Shown: positions 1 through 7,805 of the stretch, in pieces
Numbering within the stretch: the first letter of the stretch is position 1
Layout: each line of letters starts with the position of its first letter
Origin: Polyangium sp. 15x6
GTDB lineage: Bacteria; Myxococcota_A; Polyangia; Polyangiales; Polyangiaceae
Direction of reading: 5' to 3'
Length of the DNA: 64,000 nucleotides
Assembly: GCF_029960785.1 (NCBI RefSeq)
Contig: NZ_JASBQE010000004.1
Location: 217,762 to 281,761 of the forward strand
Made by a program: the position numbers and the translations under genes
The notes under the pieces: generated by a model
Database searches by the model: none
The model's input: the letters and a program-made list of their open reading frames with translations, nothing else
What the model was told of the DNA's origin: nothing

Positions 1-829
1 ACGCGTGCGCGCGCGCCGCCAGCGCCAGCGCGATCGAGGCGCGCGGGCTCGCGCCGTACTCGATCATGCTCGCGAGCTCCTTCATGCCCTTCTGGTTCGG
101 CTCGCGCGTCGCGAAGACCACGTCGACGATGTAGTCCTTCACGCGGTCATCCATGTACACGTCGCGCACGACCTTCCGCGCGCTGACCAGCGTCTCCGGC
201 TCGATGATCTTGTTCGCGCTCGCCTCGACGAGCCCCGTCGTGCGGTCGATGATCTGCCGCTCCTCCGCGCGCGTCGGATACCCGACCTTCACCATCAGCA
301 TGAAGCGATCGACCTGCGCCTCGGGCAAACGGTACGTGCCCTCCTGCTCGATCGGGTTCTGCGTCGCCATGACCACGAAGGGATCGGGCAGCTTGTAGGT
401 CGAGTCGCCGATCGTGACCTGCTTCTCCTGCATCGCCTCGAGCAGCGCGCTCTGCACCTTCGCCGGCGCGCGGTTGATCTCGTCGGCGAGCACGAGGTTC
501 GCGAAGATCGGGCCGAGCTTCGAGGAGAACTCGCCCTTCTGGTGGTTGTAGATGACCGTGCCGATCACGTCGGCCGGCAGGAGATCGGGCGTGAACTGGA
601 TGCGCGAGAACTTCGCGTGGATCGCGTCGCAGAGCGTGCGGACCGTGAGCGTCTTGGCGAGCCCCGGCACGCCTTCGAGCAGGACGTGACCGCCCGTGAG
701 CAGGCCGATCAGGATCCGCTCGAGCATGTAGGTTTGCCCGACGATCACCTTGCCGACCTCGGCGATCAGGTTGTCGACGAAGGCACTCTCTTTCGCGACG
801 AGCTCATTCAGGGCGCGGACGTCGTGCAT
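1..829 (-). CDS. moxR: MoxR-family AAA+ ATPase, C-terminus cut by window edge
   Basis: Cytoplasmic AAA+ ATPase of the MoxR type; relatives act as chaperones that activate or insert metal-dependent partners, often beside DUF58 and VWA-domain genes. Visible motifs: a Walker A region (EGVPGLAKT), a Walker B region (LADEINRAP) and the sensor-1 strand (MATQNPIEQEG). The arginine-rich C-terminal lid starts (EYGASPRAS) just before the left edge. I start it at the ATG giving MHDVRALNEL; an ATG five bases upstream is out of frame. About 276 codons are present, so roughly 50 residues are missing. Downstream partners would lie off the window. Family is certain; the specific role is not. Confidence 0.93.
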   Translation of the reverse strand, partial: MHDVRALNELVAKESAFVDNLIAEVGKVIVGQTYMLERILIGLLTGGHVLLEGVPGLAKTLTVRTLCDAIHAKFSRIQFTPDLLPADVIGTVIYNHQKGEFSSKLGPIFANLVLADEINRAPAKVQSALLEAMQEKQVTIGDSTYKLPDPFVVMATQNPIEQEGTYRLPEAQVDRFMLMVKVGYPTRAEERQIIDRTTGLVEASANKIIEPETLVSARKVVRDVYMDDRVKDYIVDVVFATREPNQKGMKELASMIEYGASPRASIALALAARAHA

Positions 830-992
830 GGCATGAACCGGGGAGCGTGTCTGGGCGGCGTTGCCGCAAGGCCGTCGTGGCTCGATCCCGCGCTTCGCGT
901 GGGATCGACGTGCGGCGTGCACATAGCAAGGCTCGCGGCGCCTGGACAGGCGCGGCGGCGCGTTTATTCCCGAAAGCGGCGCGGGGCGCTCG

Positions 993-1310
993 CTACATCG
1001 CCGAGATCACGTTGAGCACCGCGTTTCCGCGGATCTTGCCGTAGAGCTGCCAGATCTCGATCTTGTACGCCCCCGGGGCCGAGGCCGTGAACTCGATCGG
1101 CGGCGCGCTCTGGGGCTTGCCCGTGGGCAGATCGCGCAAAACCCGCTCGATGATCACCTTGCCCGAGGGTGATTTGATCCGAACGTTGAACGGCGGATCC
1201 GCGTCATCGTCCGAGCGAAAAACGAGCTTGACCAGGTCCCCCACGCGGGCAGGGTCGGTCTTGCAGATCGTCTCGATTTCTCCGACGTTGTCGGTGATGG
1301 TCCGGGACAC
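993..1310 (-). CDS. Small conserved-looking protein of unknown function
   Basis: A 105-residue acidic protein starting at GTG; an in-frame stop lies just upstream, so no longer version is possible. It has no signal peptide or membrane segment. The alternating hydrophobic pattern and phrases such as VRIKSPSGKVI and APGAYKIEIWQLYG suggest a small beta-sandwich, perhaps Ig-like. It lies upstream of and co-directional with the MoxR gene, 163 bases away. Codon use matches the neighbours and the opposite strand offers nothing more plausible. I do not recognise the family. Confidence 0.6.
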   Translation of the reverse strand: MSRTITDNVGEIETICKTDPARVGDLVKLVFRSDDDADPPFNVRIKSPSGKVIIERVLRDLPTGKPQSAPPIEFTASAPGAYKIEIWQLYGKIRGNAVLNVISAM

Positions 1311-1440
1311 GCCGTTGCTCGTTCAGGCCTTCACGCTCTGACACGCCGCGCGCTCCCGAGAGAGAGCGAGCGACCGACGGGCGACATTGTACGCACGGAC
1401 AACTCCGGTTCGCGAATTTGGGGCGAACCGGAGCTCATGT

Positions 1441-2940
1441 TCAGCGCGCCTCGGGCCGCCACCGCAGCCGCGGCTGCCGCGCCGCGCGTGCTTCGTCGAG
1501 CCTCCCGACGACGGTGTTGTGAGGCGCACCTTTGACGAGGGCCGGGTCTTCCTGCGCCTCGCGGGCGATGGCCTTCATCGCGTCGATGAACTCGTCGAGC
1601 GTCTCCTTCGTCTCGGTCTCGGTCGGCTCGATCATGAGCGCGCCCGGGACGACGAGCGGGAAGTAGATCGTCGGCGCGTGGAAGCCGTAGTCGAGCAGGC
1701 GCTTGGCGACGTCGAGCGTCTTGACGCCCGTCGCCTTCTCCAGGTCGACGTCGCTCAGCACGACCTCGTGCATGCACGCCTCCGGCACCGGCGCCGCGTA
1801 CGTGTCCTTCAGCATCGCCCAGAGGTAGCGAGCGTTCAGGACCGCGAGCGCGCTCGCCATCTTGAGGCCCTCGCCGCCCATCTCGCGCAGGTACGTGTAG
1901 GCGCGGATGAACATGCCGAAGTTGCCGTAGAAGGCGCGCAGGCGGCCGATCGACTGCGGGCGATCACGATCGAAGGCGAACGTGCCGTCGTCCTTGCGCA
2001 CGAGCACGGGGCCGGGCTGGAAGGGCTCGAGGTGCTTCTTGAAGCAGACCGGACCCGAGCCAGGGCCGCCGCCGCCGTGCGGCGTGGTGAAGGTCTTGTG
2101 CAGGTTGATGTGGATGACGTCGACGCCGATGTCGCCGGGGCGCGCGTGCCCCATGATCGCGTTCGTGTTCGCGCCGTCGCCGTACACGAGGCCGCCCTTG
2201 CCGTGCACGACCTCGATGATCTCCGGCAGGTGCTTCTCGTAGACGCCGAGCGTGTTCGGGTTCGTGATCATGAGGCCGAAGACGTCGTCGCCGCCCTCAC
2301 GCTCGATCGCGGCGAGGACCTCTTGCGGCGTGACGATGCCACCCGGGTTCTTCTCGATCTTCACCGCGACGAGGCCGTTCAGAGCGCAGGAGGCCGGGTT
2401 CGTGCCGTGCGCGCTCTCCGGGATGAAGACCTTCTTCGGGCTCCGCCCCTTCGACTCGTGGTAGGCGCGCATCATCATGAGGCCGGTGAGCTCGCCCTGC
2501 GCGCCCGCCGAGGGCTGCAGCGAGCAGGCGTCCATGCCGCTCACCGCGCTGAGCATCTGCTGCACGTGCCACATGACCTCGAGCGAGCCCTGCACGAGCT
2601 CGTCCGGCGTCTCCGGGTGCATCTTCAAGAAGCCCGGGATGCGCGCGGCCCACTCGTTGATCTTCGGGTTGTACTTCATCGTGCACGACCCGAGCGGATA
2701 CAGCTGCGAGTCGATGCAGAAGTTCCACTGCGAGAGGCGCACGAAGTGTCGGAACGCCTCGGGCTCGCTCACCTCGGGCAGACCCGCGGCCTCCTTGCGC
2801 GCGAGCGCGCCGAAGTGCGCCGCCGGATCGATGTCCGGCACGTCGAGCGGGGAGAGCGAGGCGCCCGAGCGCCCCACGGTCCCCCGCTCGAAAATGGGGG
2901 GCTCGCGGAACTTGATTCCTTGCGGTTGAGGTCGTGCCAT
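1441..2940 (-). CDS. gcvPB: Glycine dehydrogenase (decarboxylating) subunit 2, P-protein
   Basis: PLP-binding subunit of the two-subunit P-protein of the glycine cleavage system: it decarboxylates glycine and passes the aminomethyl group to lipoyl GcvH. The PLP lysine is about residue 282 in NLHKTFTTPHGGGGPG, followed by the family's glycine-rich loop. The start is the ATG giving MARPQPQGIKF, for 499 residues, the usual size for GcvPB. The frame is open further upstream, but that stretch reads as arginine-rich out-of-frame sequence and overlaps the lipoprotein gene. The last of a leftward group after the LpxK-like and lipoprotein genes, with a 44-base gap. No gcvPA, gcvT or gcvH gene is in the window, so the partners must be elsewhere. 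Confidence 0.95.
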   Translation of the reverse strand: MARPQPQGIKFREPPIFERGTVGRSGASLSPLDVPDIDPAAHFGALARKEAAGLPEVSEPEAFRHFVRLSQWNFCIDSQLYPLGSCTMKYNPKINEWAARIPGFLKMHPETPDELVQGSLEVMWHVQQMLSAVSGMDACSLQPSAGAQGELTGLMMMRAYHESKGRSPKKVFIPESAHGTNPASCALNGLVAVKIEKNPGGIVTPQEVLAAIEREGGDDVFGLMITNPNTLGVYEKHLPEIIEVVHGKGGLVYGDGANTNAIMGHARPGDIGVDVIHINLHKTFTTPHGGGGPGSGPVCFKKHLEPFQPGPVLVRKDDGTFAFDRDRPQSIGRLRAFYGNFGMFIRAYTYLREMGGEGLKMASALAVLNARYLWAMLKDTYAAPVPEACMHEVVLSDVDLEKATGVKTLDVAKRLLDYGFHAPTIYFPLVVPGALMIEPTETETKETLDEFIDAMKAIAREAQEDPALVKGAPHNTVVGRLDEARAARQPRLRWRPEAR

Positions 2941-2984
2941 GGTCGCAATCTCGCTCGGGCGAGGGAACGTCCCCGAGCCTTGTT

Positions 2985-3572
2985 TCAGGGGTTCGCCGGC
3001 TCCTCGGGCGCACCCTGTTCCTTGTTCTCCGAATCCCAGTCGCCGCCGCCGAGGTCGGAGGCTCCCGTGCCGCCGATCGACGCGAGGTCCGGGTTCACGT
3101 TGCGCTGCTTGACCGCGTCCCACGGCTCGCCGACCTCGTCCTTGTCGAAGCCGATCTCGCCGGCGAACGTGTCGTCGACGTTGTCACCCGCGGGGCGCTT
3201 GTACTTGAAGTAGCCGCGTCCGCTCTTCGACGCGTTGGGGCCGACGAGGCCCTGGGTGTACTCGGTCCACTCGAACTTGATGACGTCGCCGGTGGCTTCG
3301 CCCTTGAGCTTGCCCCACCGGTCCTTGTGCGGGCGGATCCACTTGCCCTCGACCGCGTTGCCGTCCTGGACGAGGTGCAAGTAGCCGTAGAGCTCGCTGA
3401 AGTAGACGCCGGTCCAGCTCGCGCCGGACGGCATGTCACCGGGGTTCAGATCCGGGGCCTTCGCGCCGCCCGAGCCGCCCGAGCAGCCGACCGTCGAAAT
3501 CGAAAGCGAAAGAGGAGCGCTCACGAGCGCCATCGCCGTCACGACCAACCTGAGCGAACGCATCCATTTCAT
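2985..3572 (-). CDS. Predicted lipoprotein of unknown function
   Basis: A 195-residue protein with a lipoprotein signal: basic start MKWMRSLR, hydrophobic stretch and lipobox-like TVGC near residue 30, then a Gly/Ser linker. The mature part is rich in aromatic and charged residues (WTGVYFSELYGYLHLV, KGEATGDVIKFEWTEY), a pattern seen in small beta-barrel or sandwich proteins that bind or modulate something at the envelope. The tail is acidic and probably disordered. Its ATG overlaps the stop of the LpxK-like gene by four bases (ATGA), so the two are probably translationally coupled. Family not recognised. Confidence 0.85.
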   Translation of the reverse strand: MKWMRSLRLVVTAMALVSAPLSLSISTVGCSGGSGGAKAPDLNPGDMPSGASWTGVYFSELYGYLHLVQDGNAVEGKWIRPHKDRWGKLKGEATGDVIKFEWTEYTQGLVGPNASKSGRGYFKYKRPAGDNVDDTFAGEIGFDKDEVGEPWDAVKQRNVNPDLASIGGTGASDLGGGDWDSENKEQGAPEEPANP

Positions 3573-4600
3573 GGGGCCGGGAGCCTAGCACAGGCAGGTA
3601 CGCCCTCGCGCGAGCCTCGAAACGAGAGCCGAGCGAGGAGCGGGCCCACGTCGATCCGATGATCGAGGGCGAGGACCGGGGCACCGCCGAGCCGGGGCGG
3701 GAGCTTGGTAGCGCACCGAGCCGTGGTGAGCCAGGCGTCGAGGTGAAGGTCCCGGGCACGATCGAGGGTCCCGGGGTCGAAGCAGGCGTGGTCGGCCAAG
3801 CAGAGGGCCGCGCGAGGGTGGATGCGCTCACGATCGAGCGCGGTGAGCAGGCGATCGGGGCGCGCGATGGCCACGAGGAGGCCGACGCGCCGCGACGCGA
3901 GGGAAGCGAGGTCGTGGCGGCGACCGGACGCGTCGAGGGCGCCGTCGATCGTGGAGGCGAGCGGCACCATGGACGCAGGCAGAGCCGGCGAGCGCGCGCC
4001 GCCGAGCGCGACGACGTGATCGGCCGCTTCGACGAGCGCGGACGCGGGGGCGCGGAGATCGCCGAGCGGAGGGCAGACGCCGGCGCCGAAAGGAGATGCG
4101 CCGTCGAGCACGAGGACGGCGTCGTCGAGGCGGCGCGGCGATGCCTGGAGGAGGCCGTCGACGACGAGGAGGGTTTTTCCGGACCGCACTGCGAGGGCGA
4201 GGGCGCCTTCGCGTCGCTTCGCCACGAAGACGGGCGTGTCCGTCGCGGCGAGCGCGCGCGCTGCGCAGAGGGCGTCGTCGCCGACGAGATCGACGGGATC
4301 CGCCGGGAGGATGCGACGTGCGGAAGCGGCGCGCGCACGGTAGCCGTGTCCGATGAACGCGACGTCGTGACCTTCGAGCGCGAGCGCGCGCGCGAGCTCG
4401 ATCGCCACCGGCGTCTTGCCCGCGCCGCCGAGGACCGCGCCGCCCACGCCGACGATCCGCGCGCCTTCGGGGAGCGTCACGGGGCGCGCGACGCGCGCGG
4501 CGGCGATCGCAGCCCAGGCGCCCGCGAGCGCGCGACCTGGCACGGAAGGCGCGATTCCACGCTCGAGACGTCGCGCGATGCGGGCGCGCAGAGAGTCCAT
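3569..4600 (-). CDS. lpxK: Divergent tetraacyldisaccharide 4'-kinase (LpxK-like)
   Basis: LpxK phosphorylates the lipid A disaccharide precursor at the inner membrane. The 343-residue frame from MDSLRARIARR has the LpxK layout: a membrane-proximal helix, an unusual Walker A (GGAGKTPVA, where LpxK normally has GGTGKTP) near residue 60, and the PFGAGVCPPLGDLRAP segment matching the family's PFGNG...PxGxLREP. Other hallmarks are degraded: the usual DDGxQH reads VVDGLLQA, the RGYGR segment reads GHGYRA, DHH reads DHA, and TxKDxxK reads TARCATKL. It may have altered activity or substrate. Couples by ATGA to the downstream lipoprotein gene. Identity as an LpxK homologue is solid; activity is uncertain. 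Confidence 0.82.
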   Translation of the reverse strand: MDSLRARIARRLERGIAPSVPGRALAGAWAAIAAARVARPVTLPEGARIVGVGGAVLGGAGKTPVAIELARALALEGHDVAFIGHGYRARAASARRILPADPVDLVGDDALCAARALAATDTPVFVAKRREGALALAVRSGKTLLVVDGLLQASPRRLDDAVLVLDGASPFGAGVCPPLGDLRAPASALVEAADHVVALGGARSPALPASMVPLASTIDGALDASGRRHDLASLASRRVGLLVAIARPDRLLTALDRERIHPRAALCLADHACFDPGTLDRARDLHLDAWLTTARCATKLPPRLGGAPVLALDHRIDVGPLLARLSFRGSREGVPACARLPAP

Positions 4601-4708
4601 GACGCTTGCCCCGAAGGTAGCGCGCGGCGCGCGGGGCTGCGACGCGGCTCGTTCGCTGTCGACGGCACGCGTGGGATCGCGTAGGGCAAGAGGCGTGGAG
4701 GTTCGCCG

Positions 4709-5254
4709 ATGAAGCGTTCGCCTTTCTGGATCGCGGTCTTCGGGCTCTCGGCTCTCGCGTTCGTCACGTCCGCGCGCGCGGACGTGGTCGGGCCGCCGCC
4801 GGACGACTGCCCCGAGGGCACCGAGGGCGCGACCTGCCACGGCGGGCCCTACTGCAGCCCCATCGAGTGCACCTCCGACGCCGAATGCGGCAACGGCGAG
4901 ACGTGCAAGGCTCAGCCGCTTTGTGTCTCCACGATCGGCTGCGCCGGCCTCCTGCCGCCCGACGCCAGCCCGATGGACTTCGAGCGTACGAAGATCGAAG
5001 CCCTCTGCCCGAACGGCAACGAGTGCACGCAGGGCGCGACCTGCAAGACGCAGAAGGTTTGCGTTCCCGCCGCGTCCTCCTCGGGCTCCTTGTCGTCCGC
5101 CGATGGCAGCGGATGCGGGTGTCGACTCGCGCCGTCCGGATCGTTCGAAGCCTCGCTCGGCGCGCTCGCGCTCGGGCTCGGGGCCGCGGCCTTTGCGCGC
5201 CGCCGTCAGCGCGTGGATGCCGCGTCCCGCGCTTCCCGGCAGCGCCGCGCGTAA
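4709..5254 (+). CDS. Secreted Cys-rich protein with MYXO-CTERM-like tail
   Basis: A 181-residue exported protein: signal peptide ending in TSARA, then a Cys-rich region (CPEGTEG, CHGGPYC, CTSDAECGNGETC, CPNGNECTQGATC) resembling the short disulfide repeats common in myxobacterial surface proteins. The C-terminus has a MYXO-CTERM pattern: a Cys-containing motif (GCGCRLAP), a hydrophobic helix (ALALGLGAAAFA) and a basic cluster RRRQR, but with an extra basic tail after it. Known of the family: such tails are processed by a rhombosortase/myxosortase-type system and anchor proteins at the surface. The 3' end overlaps the convergent lipoprotein gene by 49 bases. Resembles the gene at 56466-57044. 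Confidence 0.85.
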   Translation: MKRSPFWIAVFGLSALAFVTSARADVVGPPPDDCPEGTEGATCHGGPYCSPIECTSDAECGNGETCKAQPLCVSTIGCAGLLPPDASPMDFERTKIEALCPNGNECTQGATCKTQKVCVPAASSSGSLSSADGSGCGCRLAPSGSFEASLGALALGLGAAAFARRRQRVDAASRASRQRRA

Positions 5255-5931
5255 CCCGAGGCGAGCGCGTCGATGCCCGGCGCGCCGTCGGGGTGCGCGC
5301 GCAGATAGTCGAGCACGAGCCCCTCGCGTGCTTCCTCCGGCGCCGCCCAGAAATTTTCTTCGAACTCGTACCGTATGCGCGCCGATGCGCCGACCCCGAA
5401 CGCGCGGCGCAGCCCGAGCTCCAGCGACAGCGCCGACGCTTCTTTCGCGAGCGCGCGCGCCGTGATCACCTCGCAGTCGTCCTCGTCGCTGCTCGGCTCC
5501 ACGCGGAGCCCTTCGGCTACGTGCGTGAGCAGGTGCCCGACCCGCGCCGCGGCTTCCTCCGTACCGAGCGCCTCGTCGATCAGCACCGCGCCCGACGTCG
5601 TCACCGACGACACGCCGATGCGACCGAAGCAGAACGACACCCCGCCCTTCGCGAGCGCGTGGTCTCGTGCGCGCGCCCCCGCGGGCGCTTCACCGAGCTT
5701 CGCCAGGATCGCCTCGGCGCGCGCCGCGTCGGCGCGAAAGGGCGCGGGGCACGAGTTCGTGTGCGGCGTCTCCGAACGGCATCCGAGCGAGATGCATGGA
5801 GCAAGAACGAAGAGCGCGAAGAGCACGAGTGCAACGCGAAGGCTGCACACGTGTGGCGTGGCGCCCGCGTGCTTTTTCGGGCGAACCCGCGGGCAACCTG
5901 GGCCTTCGTGAGCTCCTGTAAAGAGAATCAC
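5206..5931 (-). CDS. Predicted lipoprotein of unknown function
   Basis: Up to 241 residues, with a hydrophobic stretch (VALVLFALFVLAP) and lipobox ISLGC near residue 51. The first start is GTG at 5931; another in-frame GTG at 5850 would shorten the n-region by 27 residues and give a more typical signal peptide, so the true start is uncertain. The mature part contains VGHLLTHVAEGL and an acidic DEDDC patch; a Cys-spaced fold is possible but I recognise no family. Convergent with, and overlapping, the upstream MYXO-CTERM gene. Confidence 0.75.
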   Translation of the reverse strand: MILFTGAHEGPGCPRVRPKKHAGATPHVCSLRVALVLFALFVLAPCISLGCRSETPHTNSCPAPFRADAARAEAILAKLGEAPAGARARDHALAKGGVSFCFGRIGVSSVTTSGAVLIDEALGTEEAAARVGHLLTHVAEGLRVEPSSDEDDCEVITARALAKEASALSLELGLRRAFGVGASARIRYEFEENFWAAPEEAREGLVLDYLRAHPDGAPGIDALASGYARRCREARDAASTR

Positions 5932-6000
5932 CTTGGATCGCTGTCGTCTCCGGTTGCGGTCACCCGCGCTATCAGCCTACCGTAGGCAAGCGGTCGCGCG

Positions 6001-6912
6001 ATGAACGGAAATCTGAAGAAGCTCGTTCACCACACCGAAGAGGCAGTCAGCTTCGGGCTTTCGACCGTCTGCAAGCGGCTCGGCGCCGGCGTGCTGATGC
6101 GCGTCAAGGCGCAAGACGTCTTCCGAACGGAAGGCAACGGACTCTCGGACGATCTCCTGCAATTCGTCGCACGTGCCACGTTCGACTACGTCGCGGTCGA
6201 TACGGAGCGCACGCCGCTCTTCGTCGTCCAGTTCGACGGCACCTCGCACCCGACCGACGTGGCGAGCGTCAAGCAGCAGCAGGAGAACGAGATCTGCCGC
6301 AAGCTGCTCCTGCCGCTCGTGCGGGTGCACGCCTTCCACCTCTCGAAGAAGCACCACAGCGTAGAGCTCATGACGCTCATGCTGGAGAGCTGGTTCGCCT
6401 CGAAGGGCATGCCGAACGGCGGGGAGAAGTCACGCACGTTCCGCAGCGGCGAGATCGATCTCTTCGGCACCGCGGGCCCCGGCTCGACGGCGAGCCTCTC
6501 CGCCAGCGCCGTCACTTCGTCGGGGGAGTTCGATCCCACCGCGGGCGCGCTCGGCGACGTGCGCAGGAACATCCGCCGCATCTACGAGTCGGGCAAATGC
6601 AAGAGCCCCGTCGCTTCGTCCGTGATCGGCGTCGACGCGGCCGGCAACTTCCACGCCGTCGGGTTCGTCCGCGTGACGGACGAGGCCGTGGCGAGCTCGA
6701 AGATCGCCGTGCGCAACCAGCTCTTCCCCGCGACGACGAACACGCTCGTCGACGAGATGCTCCTCTACGAGCTGTATCAAGAGCTCCTCGAATGCATCCG
6801 CGGCCGCGGCCGTCTCGTCTCGCGCGCCGAGCTCGGCGCCACGATCGCGGCCTTCCGCATGCGTTACAAGGTCAAGGCCGTCCCGCCGAGCATGCCGCCC
6901 GGCTCTTTCTGA
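6001..6912 (+). CDS. DUF2726-like protein, PD-(D/E)XK-type fold
   Basis: A 303-residue cytoplasmic protein. The first 120 residues match the DUF2726 pattern, a PD-(D/E)XK nuclease-like domain: a strand with YVAVD, a strand with FVVQFDGTSHP, then a helix with ENEICRKLLLPLVRVHAF. In typical members the middle strand carries ElDxxxH; here the Glu position appears to be Gln, so catalysis may be lost or rearranged. A Ser/Thr/Gly-rich linker leads to a second domain (residues 180-285), which contains SVIGVDAAGNFHAVGFVRV and a helical end and which I do not recognise. Transcribed alone, possibly with the downstream LPMO-like gene about 100 bases away. Confidence 0.8.
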   Translation: MNGNLKKLVHHTEEAVSFGLSTVCKRLGAGVLMRVKAQDVFRTEGNGLSDDLLQFVARATFDYVAVDTERTPLFVVQFDGTSHPTDVASVKQQQENEICRKLLLPLVRVHAFHLSKKHHSVELMTLMLESWFASKGMPNGGEKSRTFRSGEIDLFGTAGPGSTASLSASAVTSSGEFDPTAGALGDVRRNIRRIYESGKCKSPVASSVIGVDAAGNFHAVGFVRVTDEAVASSKIAVRNQLFPATTNTLVDEMLLYELYQELLECIRGRGRLVSRAELGATIAAFRMRYKVKAVPPSMPPGSF

Positions 6913-7011
6913 GCCCGCCTGCATTCTCGTCCGGCTGGGTTTTTCCCGTCGCAACGGCTTCCTTCCCGCCGCAAGCGTGACTCGGGTACCCTCGGCGTGT
7001 CCGAGGTGGCC

Positions 7012-7791
7012 ATGCATTTCCGATCTCCTGCCCTATTTGCCTTCGCCGCGGTTCTCCTCGCGGGTTCGAGCGCGTTCGCGCACGCCGTGCTGATGAATCC
7101 GCCACCCCTCACGAACGACGACAACGCGAAGAGCGGCCCTTGCGGCTGTTATTTCGGCGCGAGTCCCGAGGATCCCGCCGAAGACGGCTCCGCCGCGGCG
7201 TGCCCGGCCTCCGGCTACAAGGTCACCGACCTCATGGTGGGGCAGCCCGTCCAGGTCACGTGGAAGGAGACGGTCAATCACAACGGCAAGTTCCGCGTGG
7301 CGATCTCGACGAAGTCGATCGACACGGTCAAGCGCGCGGATCTCGACGCCGCCGTGTTTTACGAGGCGAACGACGCGAACTCGCAGTCGGGCGGGCTCGT
7401 GAGCACGACCATCACCGTGCCCGATACGCCTTGCGAGAACTGCGTGATCCAGCTTCGCCAGTACATGGAGGGCGCTTCGAAGCCCTACTACTACTCGTGC
7501 GCCGCCGTGAACATCGTCGACCCGAACGCGAGCGGCAGCACGTCGAGCTCGACCGTGTCGTCGTCGTCGTCGTCGAGCTCGTCGGGCGCGGGCGGCGCGG
7601 GCGGCGAAGGCGGCGGCGGGATGGGCGGCTCGATCCCGGACGACGTCGGCCCTGGCCCCGCGCCGTTCCAGGAGAGCCCGACGTCCGGGGCTTGCAGCGC
7701 TTCGCCTGCGGCGTCCGGATCACCCGCCGCGCTCGCGCTCGTCCTCGCCGGCCTCGTGGCCCGCGTGGCGCGCAAGAAGGCGCGGCGGTGA
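7012..7791 (+). CDS. SCE4755-type polysaccharide monooxygenase-like protein, surface-anchored
   Basis: Exported copper-enzyme-like protein of 259 residues. The signal peptide ends in AFA so that the mature chain begins with histidine (His24, HAVLMNPPP), as in lytic polysaccharide monooxygenases, where the amino-terminal His forms half of the histidine brace. A second candidate ligand is His90 (TVNHNGKFR). Paired cysteines (CGCYF, CENC, SCAAV) suggest disulfides. A Ser-rich then Gly-rich linker (residues ~180-215) leads to a MYXO-CTERM-like tail (SGACSASPA, hydrophobic helix, RKKARR). I start at ATG 7012; an in-frame GTG five codons upstream would only lengthen the signal n-region. Likely attacks or binds polysaccharide outside the cell; substrate unknown. 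Confidence 0.85.
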   Translation: MHFRSPALFAFAAVLLAGSSAFAHAVLMNPPPLTNDDNAKSGPCGCYFGASPEDPAEDGSAAACPASGYKVTDLMVGQPVQVTWKETVNHNGKFRVAISTKSIDTVKRADLDAAVFYEANDANSQSGGLVSTTITVPDTPCENCVIQLRQYMEGASKPYYYSCAAVNIVDPNASGSTSSSTVSSSSSSSSSGAGGAGGEGGGGMGGSIPDDVGPGPAPFQESPTSGACSASPAASGSPAALALVLAGLVARVARKKARR

Positions 7792-7805
7792 TCGTTTCGA
7801 CGAGA

